This document shows positions 1 through 7,398 of a stretch of DNA of 26,789 nt, one piece after another (the stretch's first letter is position 1; each line of letters starts with the position of its first letter). The DNA is from Lachnospiraceae bacterium (GTDB lineage Bacteria > Bacillota > Clostridia > Lachnospirales > Lachnospiraceae): assembly GCA_003520205.1 (NCBI GenBank), contig DOVG01000226.1:1-26789 (forward strand), given 5' to 3'. The position numbers and the translations under genes were made by a program. The notes beneath the pieces were generated by a model. It did no database searches. It was not told the DNA's origin and saw only the letters and a list, made by a program, of their open reading frames with translations.

Positions 1-25
1 TACATATAACCTTTGTCTTACGCAT
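1..25 (-). CDS. pyk: Pyruvate kinase, N-terminal fragment (cut by window edge)
   Basis: Only the first eight codons are in the window: ATG at 25-23 reads MRKTKVIC, followed by one base (A) of a ninth codon. MRKTK(V/I)(I/V)C, then TxGP, is the usual start of bacterial pyruvate kinase, which converts phosphoenolpyruvate and ADP to pyruvate and ATP in glycolysis; the dangling A fits the expected Thr codon. A GGAG ribosome site (37-34 on the minus strand) lies 8 nt before the ATG, which supports a real start. The gene follows the TPM gene after 57 nt on the same strand. The call rests on eight residues, so it is strong as a start site and moderate as an identity. Confidence 0.6.
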
Positions 26-81
26 ACTTTTTACTCCAGTTATTTTTACTTACTAAAACTAGTTAATTAGAAATCGGTGTA

Positions 82-1389
82 CTAGAAGCCGTGGCCGGCA
101 CCGCCGCCACCACCGCCTCCGCCGCCGCCACCGCCACCTCCGCCGCCGGAGGATGACGAACTTGGTGGATCATAACGTCTCGTCTGGTGTGTAAATACTT
201 TTCTGTAATTAAGGAGATTTTGCTGAGCCTGTATGGCTGCAAGCAACTCCTTCTCTGAAGCCTTTGGTACAGTGGAAAATGCTCTTACTATCCAGTATGC
301 GATAATAAGTCCCATGATGCTTGCCAGAAGAATATTAGATGCCAGCTTCATCGGTGCTGCCACCTTACCACCATCCATAATGGTTGACAATTCTCTAAAA
401 GCTTCACCGGCACATTTATAGTACTCTTTATTTGATGCATACCGATATACATTATCTACTACTGTTGCGGCCTTCGCCCTAGTAACAGTATTATATACCT
501 CTCCATCACTATAGATATATATCTGACGATTTATCATATCTATAATAAATATGGAACCGCTGGAGTCCTGACCATAAAGTTCCCAGAACTTTGATGTGGC
601 CACCTCTGATGTGACTCCCTTATTCTTATTAATTGTATAAAATACAGCATTACCATACTTGGTAAATGGTGACATATCTTCAAGAAGAGCCTTCTCTTCA
701 CCACTACTTATCAGGTCTGCTTCATCTATTATGACTGATTCATATCCTGTCTCAGTATTCTTTACTCTGATATTATCCTCAGAACTGTTAGACTCAGTCT
801 CATTATCACTTTTTACATCTTCGCCTACAGTTTCATAGTGAAATTCTCTGTCACTCGCTTCTATAGCATCAAAGTACTTATTAAATATATACTCTGCACA
901 GGCATAATTACCTTCAGAATTATATACCGGTACACATTCACTTATTATCTTCTGGGCAGTACCTTCATCAAGCCAATAAGGGAATTCTCCATTTCCGGAC
1001 AGATACATAGAATTAGCATCCATATTTACCAGGAACACAACTCCATTTACCGTACCCGGATCACCAAATCTTTCATTATATCTTTTATCAGAGATGTCTG
1101 AGTCTTCACCTGTCTGACCATAAGCCGCAAGATAGTAGGCATTTCCATACTTTGTGATTGGCTTCATAGCTGTGACCAGCTTGCTTTCTTCATCATCTGT
1201 GAGAAGATCTGCATCATCTTCTATTATTATCTTATATCCGGTATCGCTGTTCGTATATTCAACCAGGTCGTCCGCATAAACCACTGAAGCAGAAAATGTA
1301 CCATAACTGATCAGTCCTATAGTTATTATGACTGTCAGGAGCACTGAAGCTATCCCGACTAAAAATTTATTATATCTTTTCTTAACCAC
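82..1389 (-). CDS. TPM-domain (YgcG-like) surface protein, two TPM domains, Gly-rich tail
   Basis: A signal-peptide-like hydrophobic segment ending in a VVYA site is followed by two related TPM domains, each opening with a 'TGY..II(I/D)..ADL' block and a 'TKYGNA' block. A TM segment (LLASIMGLIIAYWIV) comes next, then a short cytosolic part ending in five Ser, sixteen Gly and AGHGF. TPM/YgcG proteins are membrane-anchored, and their biochemical role is mostly unsettled. Glycine-rich tails are common in the family, but two TPM copies are less so. The upstream zinc-ribbon gene overlaps its start, so the two are translationally coupled. Start choice: GGAGG (1402-1398) is 8 nt before GTG 1389 but only 2 nt before ATG 1395; a TTG at 1416 lacks a ribosome site. 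ATG 1395 remains possible. Confidence 0.85.
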   Translation of the reverse strand: MVKKRYNKFLVGIASVLLTVIITIGLISYGTFSASVVYADDLVEYTNSDTGYKIIIEDDADLLTDDEESKLVTAMKPITKYGNAYYLAAYGQTGEDSDISDKRYNERFGDPGTVNGVVFLVNMDANSMYLSGNGEFPYWLDEGTAQKIISECVPVYNSEGNYACAEYIFNKYFDAIEASDREFHYETVGEDVKSDNETESNSSEDNIRVKNTETGYESVIIDEADLISSGEEKALLEDMSPFTKYGNAVFYTINKNKGVTSEVATSKFWELYGQDSSGSIFIIDMINRQIYIYSDGEVYNTVTRAKAATVVDNVYRYASNKEYYKCAGEAFRELSTIMDGGKVAAPMKLASNILLASIMGLIIAYWIVRAFSTVPKASEKELLAAIQAQQNLLNYRKVFTHQTRRYDPPSSSSSGGGGGGGGGGGGGGGGAGHGF

Positions 1390-3082
1390 GGTCATCACCT
1401 CCCTGATACATTTCAAACTGAGGTAACGGTCTCATAGCAAGCAGATTATAATTCCTTATAATACCAAGAATATTTATTATTATTCCAATAGCAGCTATGA
1501 TTACAGCGCCGTAGTATATTCCATCATTTGGCGGATTCCAGATACCTATTATCATTATTATCAGGAAACTGATTACTGACCAAATAGATGCCGGAAGCCC
1601 ATCCTTTGATTTCATGCATGATATATTCTTCGTAGCATTTACAACACTGACTATAGAAATAATCAGGAAGATAAAAGCTAGAATTGCACTGACTAAGCTT
1701 ATACTTGCATTGTCAAAAATACTCTCTAGCATGCCACCGCCAATGGCTCCAAAAAATACAAATATGACAATGGCTAATAAAGAAACTCCGCTCTTTTTCT
1801 GAGCCTTCTTACGTCTTGTAGCATCTTTTTTTGCACGTCTTATATCATTCTGTGTAAGTACATAAGCCCCGCTATCTCCCTCAGTACCTGCAGCATCGAA
1901 GGAAGCTCCCCGCTGTGCCTGCAAACGCTGTTTCTTTTTCTCCTCTATCAGTCTTTCCCTTTCCTGCATACCAAGGTCTTCGTCAAAATTCTCCATTGAA
2001 ACAATTTTCTTCATCTCTGAACCATAGATCAGAACACTCATCAGACCGAATATTGACACTATAAGCGCAAGCAGGTTTGGTGTTATGGTAAAAAATGACT
2101 GAAATATGACAAACAAAACTGCTGCAATCCCCAGCGCTGTAAGCAAATACTTAGGTATACTCATAGGAATATCTGCAGATACCTTTCCTGTCTGCCCATT
2201 CACAGTAGCATAAGCAACCCTGTCCCTGTTTCTATATGACATAAACCATACAGGAAACATAGCTGAACGATTCACATTTATATTTGTCCTGAACTGCTTC
2301 TTAACCATTTCTTTCGGATTCTCGAAGCTTTCATGAGCCATCGGACTTCTTTTTCTCAGATAATTATAGGTACTCTCCCTCGCCAGGTCTATAGCAGCTT
2401 CTTTATATGTATCTACACCCACATCAGCCAGATCTGCATAGAATCCTGACAGAAATGAAGTATCAAATGTAGTAATATCTTTTACATTAAAGGGTGCTAT
2501 ATCACTACTTATATCATCAGCAAAACTAGACGATGCATCATAAGATACTCCGTTATAATAATTATCCAGAGTCCCTTTCAACATATAATGGTCAGTAATT
2601 ATATAGTCACCACTTCTATGTGAATCTGATGTTGCTATATTTACTTCTCCCCTCTGAGACATATCATAGAGCCAGTACGGCATGTAGATACCACGGAAGG
2701 ATTCAGCTTTTCCTGCATTTCTATAGGAACCCGGAGCAAAGATAGCTCTCTTTATGAACTTCTCAAATGCGTCCGTACAATCCTTCTTTGTTTTCTTGAA
2801 AGGGATAATGAACTGAGGTTTCTTTCCCTTTGTCAGTTTTGACTCAAGCACTGTTGATGCTCCACAATAACTGCAAAAAGACGCAACAGTCTCGTCAGTC
2901 GAGAATATCTCGCCACCACAGCTTGGACACTTAAATACTGTCACATCGTACTCTGTAGTTTCTTCTGCTCCGTCTTGCTTTATATCATATGGTCCAAATA
3001 GTGAATCACATGAATCGCATTTTAATTTCTGTGAAGGTATATCGAATCTTAGTCTTCCTCCACAGTTTGGACATTTTGCCAT
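1382..3082 (-). CDS. Double zinc-ribbon protein with six C-terminal TM segments
   Basis: The 566-aa protein begins with two zinc ribbons: C4-x2-C7 with C22-x2-C25, and C52-x2-C55 with C70-x2-C73. A soluble region of about 200 residues follows, then two TM segments (about 305-352), a charged linker rich in Lys, Arg and Gln, and four more TM segments (about 430-550). Such proteins are often mis-annotated as PriA or TFIIB-like because of the ribbons, but there is no helicase domain here. It sits 9 nt after the small helical gene and overlaps the TPM gene by a few bases, an arrangement that suggests a shared membrane-associated role. Which ligand the ribbons bind, and the function, are unknown. 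AAGGGGGAAGC immediately precedes the ATG. Confidence 0.85.
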   Translation of the reverse strand: MAKCPNCGGRLRFDIPSQKLKCDSCDSLFGPYDIKQDGAEETTEYDVTVFKCPSCGGEIFSTDETVASFCSYCGASTVLESKLTKGKKPQFIIPFKKTKKDCTDAFEKFIKRAIFAPGSYRNAGKAESFRGIYMPYWLYDMSQRGEVNIATSDSHRSGDYIITDHYMLKGTLDNYYNGVSYDASSSFADDISSDIAPFNVKDITTFDTSFLSGFYADLADVGVDTYKEAAIDLARESTYNYLRKRSPMAHESFENPKEMVKKQFRTNINVNRSAMFPVWFMSYRNRDRVAYATVNGQTGKVSADIPMSIPKYLLTALGIAAVLFVIFQSFFTITPNLLALIVSIFGLMSVLIYGSEMKKIVSMENFDEDLGMQERERLIEEKKKQRLQAQRGASFDAAGTEGDSGAYVLTQNDIRRAKKDATRRKKAQKKSGVSLLAIVIFVFFGAIGGGMLESIFDNASISLVSAILAFIFLIISIVSVVNATKNISCMKSKDGLPASIWSVISFLIIMIIGIWNPPNDGIYYGAVIIAAIGIIINILGIIRNYNLLAMRPLPQFEMYQGGDDRG

Positions 3083-3091
3083 GCTTCCCCC

Positions 3092-3262
3092 TTATTTACC
3101 TGTCTTCTTCTCGAAGATATCCTTGGCAGCATCAATTGCTTTATCCTTTACTCCTTCGATATCTTTCTCTGAAATACCAGCCTTCTTTGCAGCATCCTCT
3201 GCTTTCTTTCCAAGATCAGCTGCCTTATCAGCAATATTCTTTAAATCATTTAAATCTGGCAT
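3092..3262 (-). CDS. Small helical Lys/Ala/Asp-rich protein (56 aa)
   Basis: A short reading frame codes for a 56-residue protein starting MPDLNDLKNIADKAADLGKK and ending DIFEKKTGK. It is almost all Ala, Lys, Asp, Glu and Leu in an 11-residue-like pattern, so it should form amphipathic helices, as in CsbD-, LEA- or MT0933-type ('Rv0909 antitoxin') small proteins. The ribosome site is ideal: AGGAGG (3276-3271) with 8 nt to the ATG. The stop is 9 nt before the zinc-ribbon gene, so it is very probably translated as part of that operon. No Cys, signal peptide or TM segment is present. Family assignment is only by composition; the function is not known. Confidence 0.8.
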   Translation of the reverse strand: MPDLNDLKNIADKAADLGKKAEDAAKKAGISEKDIEGVKDKAIDAAKDIFEKKTGK

Positions 3263-3319
3263 ATTTTTATCCTCCTAAAATATATTTACTGCAACCTCTA
3301 TACTTACTACAACATCTCC

Positions 3320-3356
3320 CATGTAAGACTCTTTGGCTAAAGCCCCCAGAATGACA
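3320..3356 (-). repeat. Dispersed hairpin repeat, copy 1 (TGTCATTC... type)
   Basis: On the minus strand this reads TGTCATTC TGGGGGC ... AGAGTCTTACATG. ATTCT and AGAGT form an outer 5-bp stem with one T-G wobble, and GGC/GCC form an inner stem around TTTA. It lies in the 96-nt gap between the lipoprotein and the small helical gene. A diverged copy in opposite orientation is at 4877-4909. Short repeats resembling GTCATTCTGAGCGAAGCGAAGAATCT recur in many bacterial genomes, from memory. Confidence 0.5.
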
Positions 3357-3358
3357 GA

Positions 3359-3553
3359 TTACTCTGCTGGAGTTTCCAGATTCTTATCATTTTCTTCAGC
3401 TTCATCACCCTGCTGGTCTGTCAGGTCTCTTGCTTTATCCTCAAGATTCATACCTGTTTTAGTTTCCTGCACTATCATCGGATCAGATCCGCAGGCTGTT
3501 AATACTCCGCAGCTCAGTATCATCATGAGACATAGTATTATCAATTTCTTCAT
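3359..3553 (-). CDS. Small lipoprotein (64 aa)
   Basis: MKKLIILCLMM... is a short type II signal peptide ending in the lipobox LTAC, which places the lipidated Cys at residue 21. The mature part is only about 44 residues, acidic and without secondary-structure landmarks (..GDEAEENDKNLETPAE). It should be anchored to the outer face of the membrane. ATG 3553 is chosen because AAGGGG (3568-3563) lies 9 nt upstream; a TTG at 3571 extends the frame by six codons but overlaps that ribosome site. The gene heads the minus-strand group with the small helical, zinc-ribbon and TPM genes, though a 96-nt gap with a repeat separates it from them. No family was recognised. Confidence 0.75.
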   Translation of the reverse strand: MKKLIILCLMMILSCGVLTACGSDPMIVQETKTGMNLEDKARDLTDQQGDEAEENDKNLETPAE

Positions 3554-3587
3554 ATCATAAAACCCCTTCAAAACATATATGGTAATC

Positions 3588-3593
3588 AGTATA
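3588..3593 (-). promoter_or_regulatory. Extended -10 promoter for the lipoprotein gene
   Basis: On the minus strand TGG-TATACT forms an extended -10 about 28 nt before the likely leader start. The -35 region, 17 nt upstream, is weak (TGGAAC). Confidence 0.45.
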
Positions 3594-3660
3594 CCACTTA
3601 TTAACTTCTTGTTCCAGTATAGACAGAATATTTTAATAAGCTTTTTAGTAAGCTTTTATC

Positions 3661-3689
3661 TCGACACCTTAAAATACATTTGATATACT
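3661..3689 (+). promoter_or_regulatory. Promoter for the PH-domain gene
   Basis: TCGACA (3661-3666), 17 nt, then an extended -10, TGA-TATACT (TATACT at 3684-3689). Transcription should begin near 3696, leaving a leader of about 75 nt that contains the 3706-3728 palindrome. Confidence 0.6.
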
Positions 3690-3705
3690 TATATAGATGA
3701 CGTAG

Positions 3706-3728
3706 GTGTCAAAAGTACCTTTTGACAC
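3706..3728. promoter_or_regulatory. Perfect 10-bp palindrome in the leader (operator or RNA hairpin)
   Basis: Arms GTGTCAAAAG (3706-3715) and CTTTTGACAC (3719-3728) are separated by TAC. It lies about 10-32 nt downstream of the predicted transcription start. A further GACACCT at 3663-3669, overlapping the -35, is the complement of AGGTGTC at 3704-3710. Confidence 0.55.
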
Positions 3729-3770
3729 TTATGTCATGTTATTAAAATGTTTGAAAGAAGGGATTATGTA

Positions 3771-4172
3771 ATGGGAGAAGTATTATTTAAACAAAGAAAA
3801 AGAAACTGGTGTGGCCTTCCATGGTCATTTACCATATACAGCTTCGATGAGGAACGCCTGTTTGTAGAAAGTGGTGTTTTAAGCAAGAAAGAGGATGAGG
3901 TTCGCCTATACAGAATTCTTGATTTATCTCTTGAACGTTCATTCCTGCAGAGAATCTTCAAAATGGGTACCATTAAGATAGACAGTTCTGATAAAACTAT
4001 GAAATGCTTCGAACTTAAGAATATCAAGAATCCCAAAGAAGTTAAGGAACAGCTATCTAACCTCGTTGAGGAAGAACGCCAGCGTAAGAGAATATCCGGA
4101 CGTGAATTCATGTCAGACCATGACCATGACGGTTATATAGATGACTATGAAGACGATCATTTTCATCATTAA
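3771..4172 (+). CDS. Bacterial PH-domain-like protein with C-terminal EF-hand loop and His tail
   Basis: The first ~100 residues have the pattern of a bacterial PH (YdbS/YdbT-like) domain: alternating strands '..SFTIYSFDEERLFVESGVLSKKEDEVRLYRILDLSLERSFLQRIFKMGTI' split by short turns, then an amphipathic helix (KEVKEQLSNLVEEERQRKR). The tail DHDHDGYIDDYE (residues 116-127) fits the 12-residue EF-hand calcium loop at positions 1, 3, 5, 6, 8 and 12, and is followed by DDHFHH. No signal peptide or TM segment is visible, so it is probably cytosolic or peripheral. ATG 3771 is chosen because AGAAGG lies 8 nt upstream; ATG 3747 has no ribosome site. It converges on the response regulator with a 10-nt gap. 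The cellular role is unknown. Confidence 0.75.
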   Translation: MGEVLFKQRKRNWCGLPWSFTIYSFDEERLFVESGVLSKKEDEVRLYRILDLSLERSFLQRIFKMGTIKIDSSDKTMKCFELKNIKNPKEVKEQLSNLVEEERQRKRISGREFMSDHDHDGYIDDYEDDHFHH

Positions 4173-4182
4173 TCTATTATCA

Positions 4183-4836
4183 TCAGCAGTTCTTATAATA
4201 GAATATCGCCAGATTGGTTCTGTCGCGAAGCTCCAGTTTACTTAGTATGTTGCTGATATAGTTTCTTACAGTTCCTTCGGACAGGAATAACGTGTCAGAT
4301 ATTTCCTTGTTGGACAGACCATCTGCGATACATTTGATGATATCATATTCCTGTCTGGTAAGACCAAATGCTGCATAGTCAAAGCCACTGTTATCGGATG
4401 TTTTTGAAGCAGAAATTCCAGCAGGTGCCACAAGTATTTCCGGAAGTTTTTCAGTTATCTCATTACCGAATACACTCTGCCCGCTGTAAACTGCTTTTAG
4501 AGATGGGGTGATAGAATCAAAATCCTGCTTGATTATATATCCCTTGGCGCCCATAGAAAGGGCTTTCACTATGTATTCATCATCGTTAAATGTGGTCAGA
4601 TACAGTATTCTGGCCTCCGGAAAATCATTAAGTATTTGTTCTCCTGCTTCCAGTCCGGTCATTCCATGCATTCTTATATCCGTCAGCAAGATATCAGGCT
4701 GATGTTCTTTATATAAAGATACAGCTTCTTCTCCTGAATAACCGATGGCAATTACTTCAATATCCGAATCTGATTCAACTATTGTTTTTAGTGAAGTGGC
4801 TACAAGCTTGTCATCATCTACTACTACTATCTTCAT
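4183..4836 (-). CDS. NarL/LuxR-family response regulator (LnrK/YfiK-like)
   Basis: Of its 217 residues, the first ~120 are a receiver domain, with the acidic cluster VVVDDD at the start, phospho-acceptor D53 (LLTDIRM), T81 and K103. The last ~65 are a LuxR-type helix-turn-helix (LTRQEYDIIKCIADGLSNKE ... LSEGTVRNYISNILSKL). It should bind DNA as a dimer after phosphorylation by the kinase encoded immediately upstream. ATG 4836 has AGGAG 7 nt upstream; the frame extends to 4875 but without a ribosome site. It closes the ABC-kinase-regulator operon. By family and context its likely targets include the operon's own promoter; the palindrome at 9913-9930 is a candidate site. Confidence 0.92.
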   Translation of the reverse strand: MKIVVVDDDKLVATSLKTIVESDSDIEVIAIGYSGEEAVSLYKEHQPDILLTDIRMHGMTGLEAGEQILNDFPEARILYLTTFNDDEYIVKALSMGAKGYIIKQDFDSITPSLKAVYSGQSVFGNEITEKLPEILVAPAGISASKTSDNSGFDYAAFGLTRQEYDIIKCIADGLSNKEISDTLFLSEGTVRNYISNILSKLELRDRTNLAIFYYKNC

Positions 4837-4876
4837 ACATCTGCTCCTATTTTTATCACTTACAAAACTTCCCATA

Positions 4877-4909
4877 TGTCATTCCGAGCACAGTCGAGGA
4901 ATCTTTATG
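4877..4909 (+). repeat. Dispersed hairpin repeat, copy 2 (TGTCATTC... type)
   Basis: It reads TGTCATTCCGAGCA ... GAGGAATCTTTATG on the plus strand, fills most of the gap between the kinase stop and the regulator ribosome site, and forms an ATTCC/GGAAT stem. Against copy 1 the innermost pair of the outer stem changes from T-A to C-G, a compensating change. Confidence 0.5.
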
Positions 4910-6073
4910 TTATTTAGGTATACTCACAAATATTCTGAATCCATCTTCATTTGTAATATTCAGAGAACCATTAACTGAGTCAACACGACTTTGTATATTT
5001 TCAAGTCCCATTCCGTTTGATTTATTATTATACTTAGAAGTACCTATTTGAATATGTTCTGCAGATTCATCCTCGCTTTTTCCATAATCATGAATAATCA
5101 GCTGGTAGAATGAAGGATGTTCGCCAAGACTTATGCTGACATCACTATTTCTACTGTGCTTGATTATATTTGATATACATTCTTTAGTTATCCCGATACA
5201 TGCATATTTTATATTCCTTGGCATATTGTCAGAGATATCTATATCTATATGAAGTATAAATCTTTCCTCTAATGGCTTTGCCATCTGATAAATGGCTGAT
5301 CTGACATCGATAGAATCATCGTGAAGATCATGAACACTTGACCTGATATTATCCATAGCCGTATCAAGAGTTTCTCTTACACCTTCCAGCTGGGAATGAA
5401 CAGGCTCCTCTTTGTGAATAGAAAGCAGTGCGCCCATCTGAAGGAGCGCTCTTGAAAGCATATGTCCGACATTATCATGGATGTCTCTTGCTATACGGTT
5501 TCGTTCTGCGAGCTGTGCATTATGAATCTCAGTATCACGAGCGCTTAAAAGCTTTGTATTCTGCATGCGAAGTCTGGCATTTATCTCGGCATCATCATCC
5601 CTTATCCTCTTTAATTCTTTATATATGGCAGCCCTCTGTTCAGACTTTATGCTTAATATCACGGCCAGCACTGAAAGCGTGAGCACATAAAGGATAATGA
5701 ACATGGAAATCGAAGCATCTCTATTATTTAAATCAGCAAATGCATTAATGAATGTCATAACAGATATAGTAAATCCTATATAATTCCTGCTTCTTGTAAG
5801 ATCATATATAACTATAGGAAGCACAACTATTGCAGGTGAGTATAACAGGATTATCAGACAAGCCACTATTTCCAGTATAAATGAAATCCATTCTTTGGCG
5901 TCAGCAGGATTCATCATATATCCTGCCTTATCCCTAACTATCAGATAATAGTTTATTCCGCTGTAGAAAATAGACAGATATAAACATATCAAAAACATAT
6001 TGTCATGCAAGGTCAGATACATGCCAAATACTGATAAGAATAGTAATATGGTTTTATCAATTATTCTGCTCAT
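4910..6073 (-). CDS. DesK-type sensor histidine kinase (LnrJ/YfiJ-like)
   Basis: The 387-aa protein has about five N-terminal TM segments (residues ~8-142) with little extracytoplasmic sequence, a coiled coil, a HisKA_3 domain with phospho-acceptor H199 (RNRIARDIHDNVGH), and an ATPase domain with N-box N302 (KECISNIIKHS) and glycine box GMGL (354-357). Such kinases sense membrane state or membrane-bound drugs and phosphorylate NarL-type regulators. It lies between the permease and regulator genes. ATG 6073 is chosen because the hydrophobic N-terminus starts there; its ribosome site is weak (GGTAA, about 12 nt away). The 76-nt gap to the permease is mostly taken up by a long inverted repeat, hinting at separate expression control. 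Confidence 0.88.
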   Translation of the reverse strand: MSRIIDKTILLFLSVFGMYLTLHDNMFLICLYLSIFYSGINYYLIVRDKAGYMMNPADAKEWISFILEIVACLIILLYSPAIVVLPIVIYDLTRSRNYIGFTISVMTFINAFADLNNRDASISMFIILYVLTLSVLAVILSIKSEQRAAIYKELKRIRDDDAEINARLRMQNTKLLSARDTEIHNAQLAERNRIARDIHDNVGHMLSRALLQMGALLSIHKEEPVHSQLEGVRETLDTAMDNIRSSVHDLHDDSIDVRSAIYQMAKPLEERFILHIDIDISDNMPRNIKYACIGITKECISNIIKHSRNSDVSISLGEHPSFYQLIIHDYGKSEDESAEHIQIGTSKYNNKSNGMGLENIQSRVDSVNGSLNITNEDGFRIFVSIPK

Positions 6074-6122
6074 ATTAGATAATTTACCACATAAAAGCGT
6101 TCTAGTACATCGATTTCTGCTT

Positions 6123-6155
6123 AACTGACCCGGTAAAGAGTTCCCTGGGTCAGTT
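6123..6155. promoter_or_regulatory. 9-bp inverted repeat between exporter and sensor genes
   Basis: Arms AACTGACCC (6123-6131) and GGGTCAGTT (6147-6155) enclose 15 nt. In the minus-strand mRNA the first arm covers the permease stop codon (TGA, 6152-6150) and the hairpin ends about 49 nt before the kinase start. No U-run follows, so it is not a standard intrinsic terminator; an mRNA processing, stability or attenuation element is more likely. Confidence 0.5.
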
Positions 6156-7358
6156 CTCTGATCTATTTCCCCGAAGTCTTGTAAATGCAAGTCCTATAGA
6201 GATACATACTGCACCAAACAGGAGTTGGAATCCAAAGCTTCCTGCCACGTCGCTAAGGCTTGCACCTTCATACCATATCTTCCTGCATGCCAGACTATAC
6301 CAATAGTTTGGCGTAAATCTTCCTACCTTTGTTACCTGATCACCAAGCATTGTAATATCTACAAATGTTCCACCAAGGAATGCAAATGCAAGTCCTATTA
6401 CACATGTTACAAATGATGTTGTATTTGTAGCTCCTTTTGCATTAACTCCCAAAGGAAGTGAAGCAATCATTGAAAGCAGCATAGAGATACAAAGTGTATA
6501 AATGAATGCATTCATAACAGTAAGCCACCACGAATCTGAGAACAGCACTTCTCCTGCACTTGTGATGGATGCCAGTGTAACAAGAATAAATGTCACTCCA
6601 AATGCAACTGTTGCCGCTCCAAATGCAATGGCCACATTTCTTTTAGTCATCCTGTAGCTCGAAATAAGTGTTCTGTTCTTTTTTTCCTTCTCATTAAAGC
6701 TCAGGACAACCGGAAGAACCCCTGAAAAGATAATAGTAAGTATTCCATATGGAAGAAACTGAAATGCCGTATATACTTTTGTCGTGTTATTTGATTCCTT
6801 CTTCTGCATTGTTACAAATCTGGATACATCCAGGGCTTCAGTACATTTGCGGGACGCCTCTTCAAGTGAATCTCCTTCGTTCATGTACTGCTTTACTGCA
6901 TTGAGGTACTGATTAATCTGCAAATTTATGAATATTCCATACGGCATTGATTCATCATATGTCGCCTCCAGAAGTGATGTTGCAAGTTCTTTTTCTTCCC
7001 CATCGGTTACTTCCTTGCCACCATTTACTATATCCATATATTTATCACCAAAGCCTTCTGGAATCACGATATATTCTCTGATTGTCAGATAGTAAAGCAT
7101 GTCCTTTATCTGTTCATCACTGTATGTGCCTTCTTTCAGATTCTGTCTTGTACCCATAAACTTTACAAATGATTCTGATACCTCTGAATGATCTTGGTCA
7201 ACAATAAGTATCGTATATTTGTTATCGGCGACTGTCTCATCAGAAGATCCGTTCATTCCGGTCATGGCTATAAGCATGAATATAATGATGGCAGTGTACA
7301 AGGAAAGCGAAATCTTATATTTTGACATTACTTTAAAAAATGTTTTATATATCTGCAT
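6150..7358 (-). CDS. ABC-2 exporter permease, second subunit (LnrN-like)
   Basis: The 402-aa protein has ABC-2 topology: TM1 at about 16-34, a large extracytoplasmic domain (about 35-200) and five or six further TM segments ending in GAVCISIGLAFTRLRG. It would form the membrane channel with the first permease, driven by the ATPase, as in the LnrLMN and drug-export families. It starts 40 nt after the first permease, with GAGAGGAAA just upstream of ATG 7358. Length and layout fit the family (about 380-400 aa). The exported substrate cannot be read from the sequence; the pairing with a DesK/NarL system points to a membrane-active antimicrobial or lipid. Confidence 0.88.
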   Translation of the reverse strand: MQIYKTFFKVMSKYKISLSLYTAIIIFMLIAMTGMNGSSDETVADNKYTILIVDQDHSEVSESFVKFMGTRQNLKEGTYSDEQIKDMLYYLTIREYIVIPEGFGDKYMDIVNGGKEVTDGEEKELATSLLEATYDESMPYGIFINLQINQYLNAVKQYMNEGDSLEEASRKCTEALDVSRFVTMQKKESNNTTKVYTAFQFLPYGILTIIFSGVLPVVLSFNEKEKKNRTLISSYRMTKRNVAIAFGAATVAFGVTFILVTLASITSAGEVLFSDSWWLTVMNAFIYTLCISMLLSMIASLPLGVNAKGATNTTSFVTCVIGLAFAFLGGTFVDITMLGDQVTKVGRFTPNYWYSLACRKIWYEGASLSDVAGSFGFQLLFGAVCISIGLAFTRLRGNRSEN

Positions 7359-7398
7359 GATTATTTCCTCTCTGAAATGTACTCTTTATCAAACAACT

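Noticed and set aside
1382..3082. PriA helicase or TFIIB-like transcription factor
   Set aside because: Only the zinc ribbons resemble these; the rest is membrane segments with no helicase or cyclin-like domain.
3081..3278. Plus-strand frame opposite the small helical gene
   Set aside because: It is the complement of the 56-aa minus-strand gene, which has an ideal ribosome site and helical composition; the plus frame has neither.
3722..3748. TTGACA in the palindrome with TAAAAT as a promoter
   Set aside because: The spacing is only 15 nt, while TCGACA and the extended -10 TATACT at 3661-3689 have the ideal 17 nt.
6123..6155. Intrinsic terminator after the permease
   Set aside because: The stem is followed by AAGCAGAAATCG on the minus strand, with no U-run, and the kinase and regulator have no promoter I can see.
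6074..6190. Longer start for the histidine kinase
   Set aside because: The extra residues overlap the permease gene and the inverted repeat and are not hydrophobic; the TM region begins at ATG 6073.
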